Shown here: positions 17,055 through 25,388 of the stretch, in pieces
Layout: the number at the start of each line of letters is the position of its first letter
Position numbering within the stretch: the stretch's first letter is position 1
Source of the DNA: Pseudomonas sp. CHM02
Lineage (GTDB): Bacteria; Pseudomonadota; Gammaproteobacteria; Pseudomonadales; Pseudomonadaceae
Direction: 5' to 3'
Length of the DNA: 47,606 nt
NCBI RefSeq assembly: GCF_000612585.1
Contig: NZ_JFCA01000052.1
Coordinates: 1 to 47,606, forward strand
The notes under the pieces: generated by a model
What the model was told of the DNA's origin: nothing
What the model saw: the letters and a program-made list of their open reading frames with translations, nothing else
Databases searched by the model: none
Translations under genes and position numbers: made by a program

Positions 17055-18302
17055 ATGAAGTCAGTTGCCGTAACCAGAAGTGCCTTGGGATCTTGTTGTG
17101 TGCTGGTCCTCTTCATGGGCCTGTTCAGCACCTCGGCGCAGGCATTTGTCGAGGAAATTACCGCCGTGTTCCGCCCCGATCCGGGCAACCCGATGGTCAA
17201 CAAGTTCGAGAACACCACGCCGGAAAGCGGGATTTGCCCCGGGCATATTCCCGCGAAGTGCAAGGCGATGAATATTTTCACTATTCGCAGGAGCTTTCCG
17301 TTGGCGGCCTCCAACCAGCCTATTGCGGCCTACGCCGATGACCCACGTAAAGGTGCCTATTTCAAGGTGCCTTCGACATGGCGCGATTTTCAAGTAACCC
17401 ATCGCACGACCGGCGAAACCGAGACGGTTCAAATGCGTATCGCCGGCGTAGGAGCCCGTTGGAACGTCGCTTATCCTCCGGGTGTCAGTGCATGGAATAC
17501 CCCTGATGTGTCTTGGTGGACGCCTTGGAACAATGCCCCGGCACCTTGCGAAGGGGTGAATTACTTGGCTGCCGGGGTGAGTTTTGCGTTGTTTTTCTGG
17601 ATAGTTCCCGAAAACGCCGGGGCCTGCAGTGTGATCGCCGGGACCGACATTCCCTGGATGACCTATAGCACTTTTGAGTATGCCTATGAGCTGAGGACTC
17701 CGAATCCACTCACCATGTCTGCCGGGGAATACATCGGCAGCCTTACCTACACCATGGGGCCAGGTGGTGATTTCGATTTCGGTGACGTGATGCAACCTAG
17801 CGATCCTGTCGCCACCTTTAACTTCCAGCTGTCCGTGGAACACGCCCTCAAAGTCGACATCCCACCCGACGGCAACCGCATCGAGTTGATTCCCCAGGGC
17901 GGCTGGCAGGCCTGGCTCAACCATGGGCGCACACCGGCACGTTTGTACCGTGACCAGACCTTCCGCATCGCCGCCAGCTCGCGTTTCAAGATGCAACTCG
18001 AATGCTCGATCGTCATGGGCAACACCTGCGGCCTGCGCAATGCCGAGGGTGATGATGTGCCGCTGCAGGTCGCCGTGACTTTGCCCAGCGGCATGGTCGA
18101 TCAGTACGGGCAAGCGGTGAACAAATTGCCGCTGCGCCTGGATGGCGTCGGCAGCGAGCTGTTCCAACCGTTGTATTACGTGAACGACCGGCCGGGCAGC
18201 CTGCATTTCGAGGTGCAGCGAGATGACATGGACGAAATGCTCAAGCGGCCGGGGAGTACCTATTCGGGCGTGGTGACCGTGGTCTGGGATTCGCAGGTCT
18301 AG
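17055..18302 (+). CDS. Alpha-fimbrial tip adhesin (CfaE/CblD-like)
   Basis: This 415-residue exported protein has a signal peptide (to about residue 32, ending SAQA). Its length and position after the usher match the CfaE/CooD/CblD minor tip adhesins of CS1-type fimbriae, which start assembly and bind the host receptor. An N-terminal adhesin half (about 33-230) is followed by a pilin half (about 235-415) ending in YSGVVTVVWDSQV, the typical last strand. Six mature cysteines (SGICPG, AKCKA, APCEG, AGACSV, LECSIV, GNTCGL) can form three disulphides. GGAGA stands before the ATG at 17055; the ATG four bases earlier is out of frame. The receptor is unknown, and the adhesin half has no recognisable enteric counterpart by eye. 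Confidence 0.85.
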   Translation: MKSVAVTRSALGSCCVLVLFMGLFSTSAQAFVEEITAVFRPDPGNPMVNKFENTTPESGICPGHIPAKCKAMNIFTIRRSFPLAASNQPIAAYADDPRKGAYFKVPSTWRDFQVTHRTTGETETVQMRIAGVGARWNVAYPPGVSAWNTPDVSWWTPWNNAPAPCEGVNYLAAGVSFALFFWIVPENAGACSVIAGTDIPWMTYSTFEYAYELRTPNPLTMSAGEYIGSLTYTMGPGGDFDFGDVMQPSDPVATFNFQLSVEHALKVDIPPDGNRIELIPQGGWQAWLNHGRTPARLYRDQTFRIAASSRFKMQLECSIVMGNTCGLRNAEGDDVPLQVAVTLPSGMVDQYGQAVNKLPLRLDGVGSELFQPLYYVNDRPGSLHFEVQRDDMDEMLKRPGSTYSGVVTVVWDSQV

Positions 18303-18320
18303 ACGGCCATCCGCAGTACC

Positions 18321-18343
18321 GGCCCGCGGGCATTGCGCGGGCC
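18321..18343 (+). other. GC-rich hairpin between adhesin and chaperone genes
   Basis: GGCCCGCG (18321-18328) pairs with CGCGGGCC (18336-18343) around a 7-base loop. No T tract follows, so RNA stabilisation or a partial block is more likely than termination. Confidence 0.5.
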
Positions 18344-18371
18344 GTGTTCAATCATTGAGGCGTAGTCAAAC

Positions 18372-19130
18372 ATGAAACATGCAGTGTTATGGATCGGGAT
18401 GTTCATTTATGCCCTGGGGGCCCAGGCGGCACCGGCAATCAACGTCGGGGTGGTGTATGACTATCTGGAGCAGGACCGCAGCTCCTATCTCAAGCGCGTG
18501 TCCAACACCGGCACAAGTACGGCGTTTATCCGGGTCGATGTGCTGGAGATCGTCTACAACGCCGACGGCACGCACCGCGAGGTGCCGGTAGCGTCGCTGG
18601 CCGACAACGAGGGTAAGACCACCAGTCGCGACGGCCTGATGGCCAGCCCGGCGCGGCTGATCGTGCCGGCCAACGGGCGTCAGGGCACACGGCTGTTGTA
18701 TATGGGGCCGCGGGACAAGGAGCGCTATTTCCGGGTGCGTTTCATCCCTGTGGTACCGGAAAAGGACGACAACTTCGCCGTCACCGACGAAGAGCGCGCC
18801 GAATACAAGGGCAGCCTGGCGGCGGGGGTCAACGTCATGGCGGGTTACGGCACGGTGTTTTTCGTGCGGCCGAAAAACACGCGTTTTGATACGCAAGTCA
18901 AAGAGACGGCCGGCCAGTACCAACTGCGTAACAACGGCAACAGTGTGGTGGTGCTGGATGAGTTCCGCGACTGCTCGGCGACGGCAAAAAACGACTGCCT
19001 GCCGACCACCAAGCACCACATCATGCCAGGGCGCCAGTTGGTGTTCGAGAAAAAGGCCGAGCGCACCTACGGCTTTCAAATGATTGAAGGGCAGAAGAAA
19101 AAGTTGATCACAGTCGACAGCAACGGGTGA
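18372..19130 (+). CDS. Alpha-clade periplasmic fimbrial chaperone (CfaA/CooB-like)
   Basis: The 252-residue chaperone has a 19-residue signal peptide (ending AQAA) and two immunoglobulin-like domains. It should bind pilins by donor-strand complementation in the periplasm and deliver them to the usher. Alpha-type features are INVGVVYDYLEQDRSSYLKR in the first strand region, the hydrophobic G1 strand AAGVNVMAGYGTVFFVRP, and a Cys pair (DCSATAKNDC) in domain 2. A GAGG site lies 10 bases upstream. The chaperone usually comes first in CS1-type operons; here it is fourth. Its stop overlaps the start of the second pilin gene. Confidence 0.9.
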   Translation: MKHAVLWIGMFIYALGAQAAPAINVGVVYDYLEQDRSSYLKRVSNTGTSTAFIRVDVLEIVYNADGTHREVPVASLADNEGKTTSRDGLMASPARLIVPANGRQGTRLLYMGPRDKERYFRVRFIPVVPEKDDNFAVTDEERAEYKGSLAAGVNVMAGYGTVFFVRPKNTRFDTQVKETAGQYQLRNNGNSVVVLDEFRDCSATAKNDCLPTTKHHIMPGRQLVFEKKAERTYGFQMIEGQKKKLITVDSNG

Positions 19131-19618
19131 TGACGATGTTCAAGCAACTGACAAGGCTTACGGTGTTGGCAGTACTGGTGTGTACGGCCGGTTCTGCTTG
19201 GGCGATCGAGGAGCGTCACGCGTTCGAGGTTTCGGTGACGATTCCTGTTCATGAGGCCTATGTCCTGCCTTCGGAGCCCGATTGGATGGGGCATGACCAA
19301 GTGCTTGCCTGGAACCTGGTGACCTCCCAGTTGAGTCGCCTGCGCAAGAGTTTCGATGTGAAAAACCTTTCCGGCGGGGTCGCTGCCCGCTTGGGGGCTG
19401 AGCCCTACCTGTTCAACGGACGGCACCGGATCGACTTGCAGGTACTGTTCAATCTGGTCCCCCTGACCCTGGACAGTACCGAGGTGGTTAACGCTGCCGA
19501 GGCCCGGGCGGGCCGGCGCGCGGAACTGGAGGTCGCGGCCATTGAGCCCGTGGACGGTTACAAGGCCGGGGAGTATTACGGTACGGTCCATATCGTGTTC
19601 GACTTCCTCGCGCCTTGA
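19127..19618 (+). CDS. Second CS1-type fimbrial subunit
   Basis: The 163-residue precursor is related to the pilin at 13892. It has a signal peptide ending SAWA, no mature cysteine, and shared text such as EPDWMGHDQVLAWNLVTSQL against DPNWGRDETMAYNLANGEL and a similar GEYYGTVHIVFDFLAP tail. It is probably a minor or alternative shaft subunit, or a terminator. The first ATG overlaps the chaperone stop (ATGA at 19127), suggesting coupled translation at low level. An internal ATG at 19136 (MFKQLT) would match the start of the first pilin (MFKKFA) exactly and is equally likely. It closes the alpha operon. Confidence 0.85.
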   Translation: MMTMFKQLTRLTVLAVLVCTAGSAWAIEERHAFEVSVTIPVHEAYVLPSEPDWMGHDQVLAWNLVTSQLSRLRKSFDVKNLSGGVAARLGAEPYLFNGRHRIDLQVLFNLVPLTLDSTEVVNAAEARAGRRAELEVAAIEPVDGYKAGEYYGTVHIVFDFLAP

Positions 19619-19674
19619 GTCGGGGCCGGCGCGGATAACTGTCTACCGCCGCTTGCCGTCGCGCAGGCATTAGC

Positions 19675-19715
19675 TTCCTTGCTTCATCGAGTCACCGACT
19701 CGTTCAAGCAAGGAA
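19675..19715 (+). promoter_or_regulatory. Hairpin masking the ribosome binding site of the DUF6543 gene
   Basis: TTCCTTGCTT (19675-19684) pairs perfectly with AAGCAAGGAA (19706-19715). Inside, CGAGT (19688-19692) pairs with ACTCG (19698-19702) around a 5-base loop. The Shine-Dalgarno AAGGAAA (19710-19716) lies in the 3' arm, so translation from ATG 19724 should need opening of this stem. Confidence 0.65.
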
Positions 19716-19723
19716 AGCCACTC

Positions 19724-22700
19724 ATGAGTCAACCCGATTCCATTGCAACGCTTCGCCAGCAGCATCTCGATAAAATCCACAGCCTGTTCGCCAACCCACC
19801 GTCCCTGAAGGCGGTGGCCCTGGCCAGCGCCCAGTCCTACCTGGATGAACACTTCACGGCGCGCGCGTTGAGCGCCGAGCGGCTTTACCTGTGCAGCCCC
19901 GGCGCAGTCCCTGGCGGGCCTTCTGATCACACGGCCTTGGTGGATGTGTTGTTGGCGCGCCTGGCCAAGGGCGAGCCGACGTTGTTCGTCGGTGCCTACC
20001 ACGATGTGGCCGTGCAGACGGGAGATGAGTCTGTCTTGGGCGGGCTGAGCCTTGCCGAGCTTGAGACGCTGGTCAACGAGCGAGGTGCGGTACTGCTCAT
20101 TGCTTACCAGGAACACTTGCAGGCCTGGTGGCGGCAACGCAGGCCATCGCTCGTCGCCGCGCTGAGGGACGTTGTCGTCCATACCCCCAAACCTTGCGGC
20201 ATGCCGGCGCAACGCTTTGATGCGGTTTTTCCGCTGCAGTTCAGCAGCCCTGAAGGGGCGCTGGTTTCCAGCGCCGGTACCCTGAAGGTCTCGACCGTCC
20301 ATGTTCGCCGTCAGAGTCATGAAGAACCGATACAGACGTTGCCATTGCTGTTGCTCAGCCATGCACAAACCCATACTCATGTGCTCTACAGCCCGGCGTC
20401 TGGCCCACAGTGGTTGCAGCGTCCCGACGACATCGGGCCATGGCTGGCTGACCATCTGAGCCCGCTGCTGAATGAACCCGTGGGTGGGTGGTTCGTCTGT
20501 GAGTACACAGGAATGGCCATCGACCCCTTGGCGACCTCGTACTTGCAACGCCAGCTCGACGAAATCACGGCCATCGACACTCAGGTGCCCAGGACGGTTG
20601 AGCAATACCAGGCGCGGCTCGACGTGATAACCGATACCCGTCGCTGGTTTGCGGCGCCGCTGACCACCTTTCAACAATGCCTCCAGGATGCCATGCCGGG
20701 TTGGCTGCTCAATGCGTCACAAGATGACCGGCTGGCGATGGGCCAACTGCTTGCCGATCAGGCGCGCGAGTTCAACCGCGAGGCAACCGCGGACTTCTTT
20801 CCGCACATCGTTTCCCTGGTGTCGTTTGCCGAAAGGGCGTTGCAAGAATGTCTGGACGATGAACCACGGGCGATCCACCTGAAACCCCAGGACATTCAAC
20901 TGGCATTCGAACCGGTCAAGGGCAGTGCCCTCACGTTGACCTTGACTGAATGGGCCCTGGAGACGCTTGCCGGTTTTGCACGCGTGCCTCAATGCGTGCT
21001 TCTCAAGGGAGAGCCGGCTCCCGCGTGGCTTACCCAACCGTTGCTCAACGGTTGGTTGGCCCAGGCGGATATCGCCAATGGCTACGGAGCACTGCTCAAA
21101 CAGGAACTGACCCCGGTAGAAGGGGGATGGAACGTAACGGCCGCTGCGGACTCGCTGTTGTTGCAATTGAAGTTGCGGGCGCTGGAGCAAACCATCACCG
21201 GCCGGCACGGGCTGACGCCTGCGGGGTTGAGCATGCTCGGTTCTCTGCGCACACGCCGGGTGATCAGGCCCCTGACGGTGCGAACCTGGCAGGTTGAGGG
21301 CATGTACCTCATTGCACCTTGGCCAGGGCAACAGGGCCCGTGCCTGTTGTACCGGCCGTTGCTGGAACCTGCGCTGGTGCAGTACGCCTCCCTGGACGCC
21401 TTGCTGGATGCGATCAAGGTGCCCGGTGCTTTACAGGACAGTATCCTGGCCTGGTTGCCTGCCACTGTCAGACCGCTGTTTGCCCAAGGGGAAATGCGCA
21501 CGCTGGGGAGCGACGCCTTTGTTGTGGCGCCGCCGTCTTCAGTTGCGCATGTCGAGGAGATTGCGTTCATGCGCGGTGTCTTCGCGCCGGTGATACAGGA
21601 CTTGGCGGGTCTGGATTCATGGAGCAATGACCCGTTGCGCTGGGCAACCCTGAAGGCCGGAGGGTGGTCGCTGCTCAACGGCTTGTTGCCGTTGATCCAG
21701 GGCGCAGGACACGTGTCGGGATGGTTGGGGCAACTGCTGCGTGACCTGCGCCAGGACGTCCCGGGATTTGGGGGGGATGACCCGACCCGCCGCACCTCGG
21801 CGATCGTTGACATGCTGGGCAACCTGGCGGTGCTGCTGGCGCACCGGGTCTCGCCGGACAATCCGCAAAAAAACCTCAAAGTGGATTCGCTGCTGTTTTC
21901 AATGCCCCAGGTGGCTGACGAACGCGCGTTGCCTGTGCGCATCCAGGCGCCCCAGGCATTCGAGCTGCCCAATGCCGACGGCAGGTTGCGCAATGCCGCG
22001 GCTGCCATCGAGCAACGCCAGGTACAGGCCCAGGCTCGTCATGCCACGCTGTTGGCAGACTACCAGCAAGCGGATACTGCACGGGCCAAGGCGGATACCC
22101 AAGTGACTGCGGTGCTCAATCTGCTGGCCAGTGTCGCCGACACGCTTGACGACACCCAGCGCACCCAAGTGTTCGAGGGCTATATCCAAATCCAGCAAAC
22201 CAAGCTCGACGCGACGGCGTTGCAGCTGCATAGCCTCAAGCAACTGCGCACGCTGGGAGCCCGGTTGGGCTATGAAGCCCACGTGTGCGAATTGCTGGAG
22301 TCGCTGCTGAGCAGCGTACGGTCGCTCGACGAACAGACCCAGGCGCACATCCGAAGACTCCATGCTCGCGTGAGCCTGGACCCCTTGCAGCGCGATGCGC
22401 ACAGGCGCGAACTGGCGAACCTCAATACGCGAGTGATTGGTTGGCGTGAGCAGCAAGCCGGGGCGTTGCACGACTTGAAAGCGGTGATCGGCTGCGGCCC
22501 TGAAAAAGCCCGTAACTTGACTCCGGCAGCGAGCCAGCCCTCTGTCCGGGCATTGCAGGCGTTGCAGGTGAACGGTCTCTGGCAGGTGGCAGGCGGGACC
22601 GGATGTGAGGCTTTATCGGCGGCCATGACGCGTGCCCGTTGCGCGAGCCAATCGCACGCCGTGCTGGATGAGCGGGCGCTGTCGACTGTCGAGAGGATCG

Positions 22701-23752
22701 AGTTGCTCGACAGTATCGTCAAGGCGTATGCCGAGGTCATGGACCGGCTCGAGTTTTACCAGGGCGTGTCGCCTGAGCTGTTTGACCTGGCCTACCTCGG
22801 CCAGCTTCAGGCGTTGCTGGCTACCTTGCACGCTCAAGCCAACACCGACCTGACGTTGGCGCTGGAAGCGCCGCGTGAAGCTGCCGCGACCAGCCGTGCT
22901 GATCACTACCTGATCCGCACCCGTGGCGGCGATGTGTATCTGGCGCAACGCGTTGAGCCGACGGCCGATCAGCCGGTCGCCACCGCGCAGTTGCGTGACG
23001 CCGAACAATCCCTGGTCGCGGCCTTCAGCCTGGCGAGCGATGGTGTGTGGCAACCCATTGGCGAGGACGTGTCAGTGCCTGGCCCCGTGGTGCTGGACGC
23101 GCTCATTGAGCAGGGTCAGCGCCAGTCGGCCAGGGCTGAGGCAATGATCGCCCAGGCCGTGAAAATGATCGCCACGGCCCGGCAAGCACATTCACTCCAG
23201 GCATTGCTGGCCGAACACGCGTGCACCTTGTTCCACTGCGCCGAAGCCGTGCGGCTGGCGCTCAGTGACATGAGCCACCCCCCTCTGGCATTGACCAAGA
23301 AGACCCGCGCCCAGCGTTTCGAGGCCGACTGGCGCGCCGCAGCGGCGCGGTTGTATGAACGCGGTGTCTACGCCCACGTCGAAGCTATCAAGCTCGGCCA
23401 GCCGACCACCGTGGCTATCGATTTTCTCCAGGCCAGTCACGAGGTGCAGGTGTACAAACAGGACGGGCGTGTGCGCAGGGGAGACGACTATGTGCAGGTC
23501 TACCGAGTGCTGGACGTCCACACTGGCCGCCCTCTGTACTATTTGCATCTGCACTATGACCAAGCCGATGGCCGGGACGACCTGTTCACCGTTGCGAGCC
23601 TGAAAACCCCGGCACAGCACCGTCAGGTTTTGCAGGTGGCCTGCGGGCTGGATGGCGCCCGCTGGGTTGACCCTGATGCAACGGCAATCCTGAAGCGCCA
23701 TCGCGGCGAGGTCGTCCGATGGAGGGTCAACCGCTGGCTGGCAAGTCAATAA
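19724..23752 (+). CDS. Giant DUF6543 (dermonecrotic-toxin-like) protein
   Basis: This 1342-residue protein belongs to the large Pseudomonas proteins annotated as DUF6543 or dermonecrotic-toxin-domain. Recognisable blocks are MSQPDSIATLRQQHLDKIHS at the start, GLSMLGSLRTRRVIRPL, a YRPLLEPALVQYASLDALLD block (about 545-570), and YRVLDVHTGRPLYYLHLHY with LKTPAQHRQVL near the end. A long helical, probably coiled-coil stretch runs about 760-960. There is no Sec signal peptide and no clear catalytic motif, so export route and activity are unknown. The ATG at 19724 has AAGGAAA upstream, inside a hairpin. The longer frame from 19679 reads through that hairpin and is rejected. It sits between two fimbrial operons, and a poly-G tract follows the stop. 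Toxin function is family-based inference. Confidence 0.85.
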   Translation: MSQPDSIATLRQQHLDKIHSLFANPPSLKAVALASAQSYLDEHFTARALSAERLYLCSPGAVPGGPSDHTALVDVLLARLAKGEPTLFVGAYHDVAVQTGDESVLGGLSLAELETLVNERGAVLLIAYQEHLQAWWRQRRPSLVAALRDVVVHTPKPCGMPAQRFDAVFPLQFSSPEGALVSSAGTLKVSTVHVRRQSHEEPIQTLPLLLLSHAQTHTHVLYSPASGPQWLQRPDDIGPWLADHLSPLLNEPVGGWFVCEYTGMAIDPLATSYLQRQLDEITAIDTQVPRTVEQYQARLDVITDTRRWFAAPLTTFQQCLQDAMPGWLLNASQDDRLAMGQLLADQAREFNREATADFFPHIVSLVSFAERALQECLDDEPRAIHLKPQDIQLAFEPVKGSALTLTLTEWALETLAGFARVPQCVLLKGEPAPAWLTQPLLNGWLAQADIANGYGALLKQELTPVEGGWNVTAAADSLLLQLKLRALEQTITGRHGLTPAGLSMLGSLRTRRVIRPLTVRTWQVEGMYLIAPWPGQQGPCLLYRPLLEPALVQYASLDALLDAIKVPGALQDSILAWLPATVRPLFAQGEMRTLGSDAFVVAPPSSVAHVEEIAFMRGVFAPVIQDLAGLDSWSNDPLRWATLKAGGWSLLNGLLPLIQGAGHVSGWLGQLLRDLRQDVPGFGGDDPTRRTSAIVDMLGNLAVLLAHRVSPDNPQKNLKVDSLLFSMPQVADERALPVRIQAPQAFELPNADGRLRNAAAAIEQRQVQAQARHATLLADYQQADTARAKADTQVTAVLNLLASVADTLDDTQRTQVFEGYIQIQQTKLDATALQLHSLKQLRTLGARLGYEAHVCELLESLLSSVRSLDEQTQAHIRRLHARVSLDPLQRDAHRRELANLNTRVIGWREQQAGALHDLKAVIGCGPEKARNLTPAASQPSVRALQALQVNGLWQVAGGTGCEALSAAMTRARCASQSHAVLDERALSTVERIELLDSIVKAYAEVMDRLEFYQGVSPELFDLAYLGQLQALLATLHAQANTDLTLALEAPREAAATSRADHYLIRTRGGDVYLAQRVEPTADQPVATAQLRDAEQSLVAAFSLASDGVWQPIGEDVSVPGPVVLDALIEQGQRQSARAEAMIAQAVKMIATARQAHSLQALLAEHACTLFHCAEAVRLALSDMSHPPLALTKKTRAQRFEADWRAAAARLYERGVYAHVEAIKLGQPTTVAIDFLQASHEVQVYKQDGRVRRGDDYVQVYRVLDVHTGRPLYYLHLHYDQADGRDDLFTVASLKTPAQHRQVLQVACGLDGARWVDPDATAILKRHRGEVVRWRVNRWLASQ

Positions 23753-23763
23753 CGGAGTGCGGC

Positions 23764-23773
23764 GGGGGGGGGG
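23764..23773. repeat. Poly-G tract (G10)
   Basis: Ten consecutive G residues lie 12-21 bases downstream of the DUF6543 stop codon. It is outside any gene I accept. Such tracts are slippage-prone and may also be a sequencing artefact. Confidence 0.8.
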
Positions 23774-23865
23774 CGCGCTGCCCCTCGTCAGCGCTGATCT
23801 TTTTCATCGAGCATTATTTAATGAGTGAGTTGGCGTGTTCCGCGAATGCTACTGTTCCTGGCGTT

Positions 23866-23892
23866 TGTAATCCTCTTCTTACAGACTTCAAC
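23866..23892 (+). promoter_or_regulatory. Extra half-copy of the shared fimbrial motif
   Basis: TGTAATCCTCTTCTTACAGA at 23866, continuing CTTCAAC, repeats the first part of the shared element (TGTAGTCCTGTTCTTACGTC at 23922), 56 bases upstream of it. Two direct repeats suggest adjacent binding of one regulator. Confidence 0.55.
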
Positions 23893-23921
23893 TTAGTTGA
23901 AAAAAACGCCAATCAAGTTCA

Positions 23922-23976
23922 TGTAGTCCTGTTCTTACGTCTGAATCCAAAGTTTTGGCAAAGTGCCATAATTTTC
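23922..23976 (+). promoter_or_regulatory. Fimbrial-operon shared element, copy 2
   Basis: Gap-free match to 13646-13700 (45 of 55 by my count). It has the same GTTCTTAC, CTGAAT, AAAGTTTTGGC and AAGTGCCATA blocks and lies about 260 bases before the first pilin gene of the Pap/Fim-type operon. Confidence 0.7.
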
Positions 23977-24235
23977 CTATGTGTCTTAGTGTGACAAGAC
24001 TACTCGATTAAATGAATCGGACGGCTTACTTGCTGGCGTCTGAGGTGGACACTTGCCTGGCTTCGAGCGAACTCCAGATATGCAATACAACTAGTTGGAA
24101 AAGTAGAGGGAGTAGGCACGCCAACGTATTGGTACTTGGCGCTGAATGGCACTGGCCATATTCGCTTGATCAATAAGTTCTGCGCACCACGGCAGGGCTC
24201 GTTCATGAAACTTATTACTAGGTGAGTGTTTGCAA

Positions 24236-24757
24236 ATGAAAACCAAAATGAAAACTGTGCTGTTGTCGGTCGGGCTTCTGGTGGGGTCGGCGTCGGTTGC
24301 CCAAGCGGCGGATGGAACCATCACGTTTCTAGGCTCAGTCCATTCAGGCGCCTGCTCTATCAAGCCTGACTCTGTGGATCAGTCGGTACACCTGGGTGCG
24401 ATTGCAAAGCATCAGTTGCAATCGGGGGGTAAGTCCGAAGCCCGGCGTGTGCTGATAGAACTTGAAGGCTGTGACCTCACAGGCCTTACCGACAACACGG
24501 TGACCACGACCTTCACCGGCGCGCCATCCACCGTTGTTCCTGGTGCGATCGGTACCGTCGGTAGCGCGGGCGGCGTGGGCATCATGATGACCCATGGCAG
24601 CAAGCCCATCGAGCTGGGTGTGCCTACGACCCCCCAGGCCATTGTTGCCGGCGATAACACGCTGGAGTTCGGTGCCTATGTACAAGGCCAGCTCACGGGC
24701 GACATTGGCCCGGGTGATTTCAGCGCGGTCACCAATTTCACCTTGGCGTATCAGTAA
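24236..24757 (+). CDS. Type 1 (Pap/Fim) fimbrial major pilin
   Basis: From ATG 24236 the precursor is 173 residues with a signal peptide ending VAQA. The mature pilin starts ADGTITFLGSV and has the classical disulphide (SGACSI ... LEGCDL), the AYVQGQLTGDIGPGDF segment and the penultimate Tyr ending (FTLAYQ). First position, pilin-like size and the long leader with regulatory repeats suggest the shaft subunit. AGGTGAG lies about 9 bases upstream of the ATG. A TTG two codons earlier is less likely, and ATG 24248 is an alternative start. Confidence 0.92.
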   Translation: MKTKMKTVLLSVGLLVGSASVAQAADGTITFLGSVHSGACSIKPDSVDQSVHLGAIAKHQLQSGGKSEARRVLIELEGCDLTGLTDNTVTTTFTGAPSTVVPGAIGTVGSAGGVGIMMTHGSKPIELGVPTTPQAIVAGDNTLEFGAYVQGQLTGDIGPGDFSAVTNFTLAYQ

Positions 24758-24808
24758 GTTTTTCCCCCGCCACGTTGAGTGGCGGGGGGAAGCTGGCGGG
24801 AGATCAAG

Positions 24809-25369
24809 GTGAAAACATTCATAAGTCTCGCGGTTGCCTCGTCATTGACGATGCTGGTCAGCCCTTGGGTGTTCGCCCAGGCGCCTGCGCAAGGCGACGG
24901 TGTCGTCACGCTGGGTGGCGAGGTTGTCGACTCGGCGTGCGGGCTGGAATTGGCCAGTGCCGATCAATCCATCGAGATGACGCCCGAACCCATCGGTCGG
25001 CTGTTGCGCAATGCATTGGGCGCGCCACACCCCTTTGAGTTGCGGCTGGTCAATTGCTCGCTGACTCGCCCTGACCCGTCGCGCCCAGGCGTGAATCTGC
25101 CGGACTGGGAGCATCTGCGCGTGACGTTCGACGGTCCCCACGACAGGGGAGGCCTCTCCTTCGCAGCCTTCGGTGATTCGCAGGGGGTTGCCTTGCATAT
25201 CTGGGATTCGGCCGGTGAGGAGAGTGTTCCGGGGCAGCCGATGGCGCTGCGCCCGCTGGCTGAAGGTGACATGACACTTCACTACACGCTTCGCCTGATC
25301 GGTAACGGCTTGCCGTTGTCGCCTGGTGCTCACGTCGCCGCAGTGCGGTTCAAGTTGGAATACTTTTGA
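24809..25369 (+). CDS. Fimbrial subunit (pilin-like, second position)
   Basis: GTG 24809 is chosen because GGGAGA stands just upstream and the signal peptide (VKTFISLAVASS...VFAQA) begins at once; the upstream GTG at 24779 has no good ribosome site. The 186-residue precursor has the pilin disulphide (DSACGL, LVNCSL) and ends AAVRFKLEYF. The sequence between the cysteines is longer and more polar than in the major pilin. This fits a minor subunit such as a PapH-type anchor, placed between major pilin and usher as papH is in the pap operon. That role is inferred from position. Confidence 0.85.
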   Translation: MKTFISLAVASSLTMLVSPWVFAQAPAQGDGVVTLGGEVVDSACGLELASADQSIEMTPEPIGRLLRNALGAPHPFELRLVNCSLTRPDPSRPGVNLPDWEHLRVTFDGPHDRGGLSFAAFGDSQGVALHIWDSAGEESVPGQPMALRPLAEGDMTLHYTLRLIGNGLPLSPGAHVAAVRFKLEYF

Positions 25370-25388
25370 ACAGTAATGGGTTGCCTTC

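Larger units (their letters stand above)
23753..24235. other. Gene-free leader of the Pap/Fim-type operon
   Basis: About 480 bases. It contains a run of ten G (23764-23773), two tandem TGTARTCCTSTTCTTAC motifs, the element shared with the alpha operon (23922-23976), then AT-rich sequence to the first pilin. Short frames here look non-coding. Confidence 0.65.

Noticed and set aside
19679..19723. Upstream start for the DUF6543 gene
   Set aside because: It would translate the hairpin itself, has no ribosome site, and the family N-terminus begins at MSQPDS (19724).
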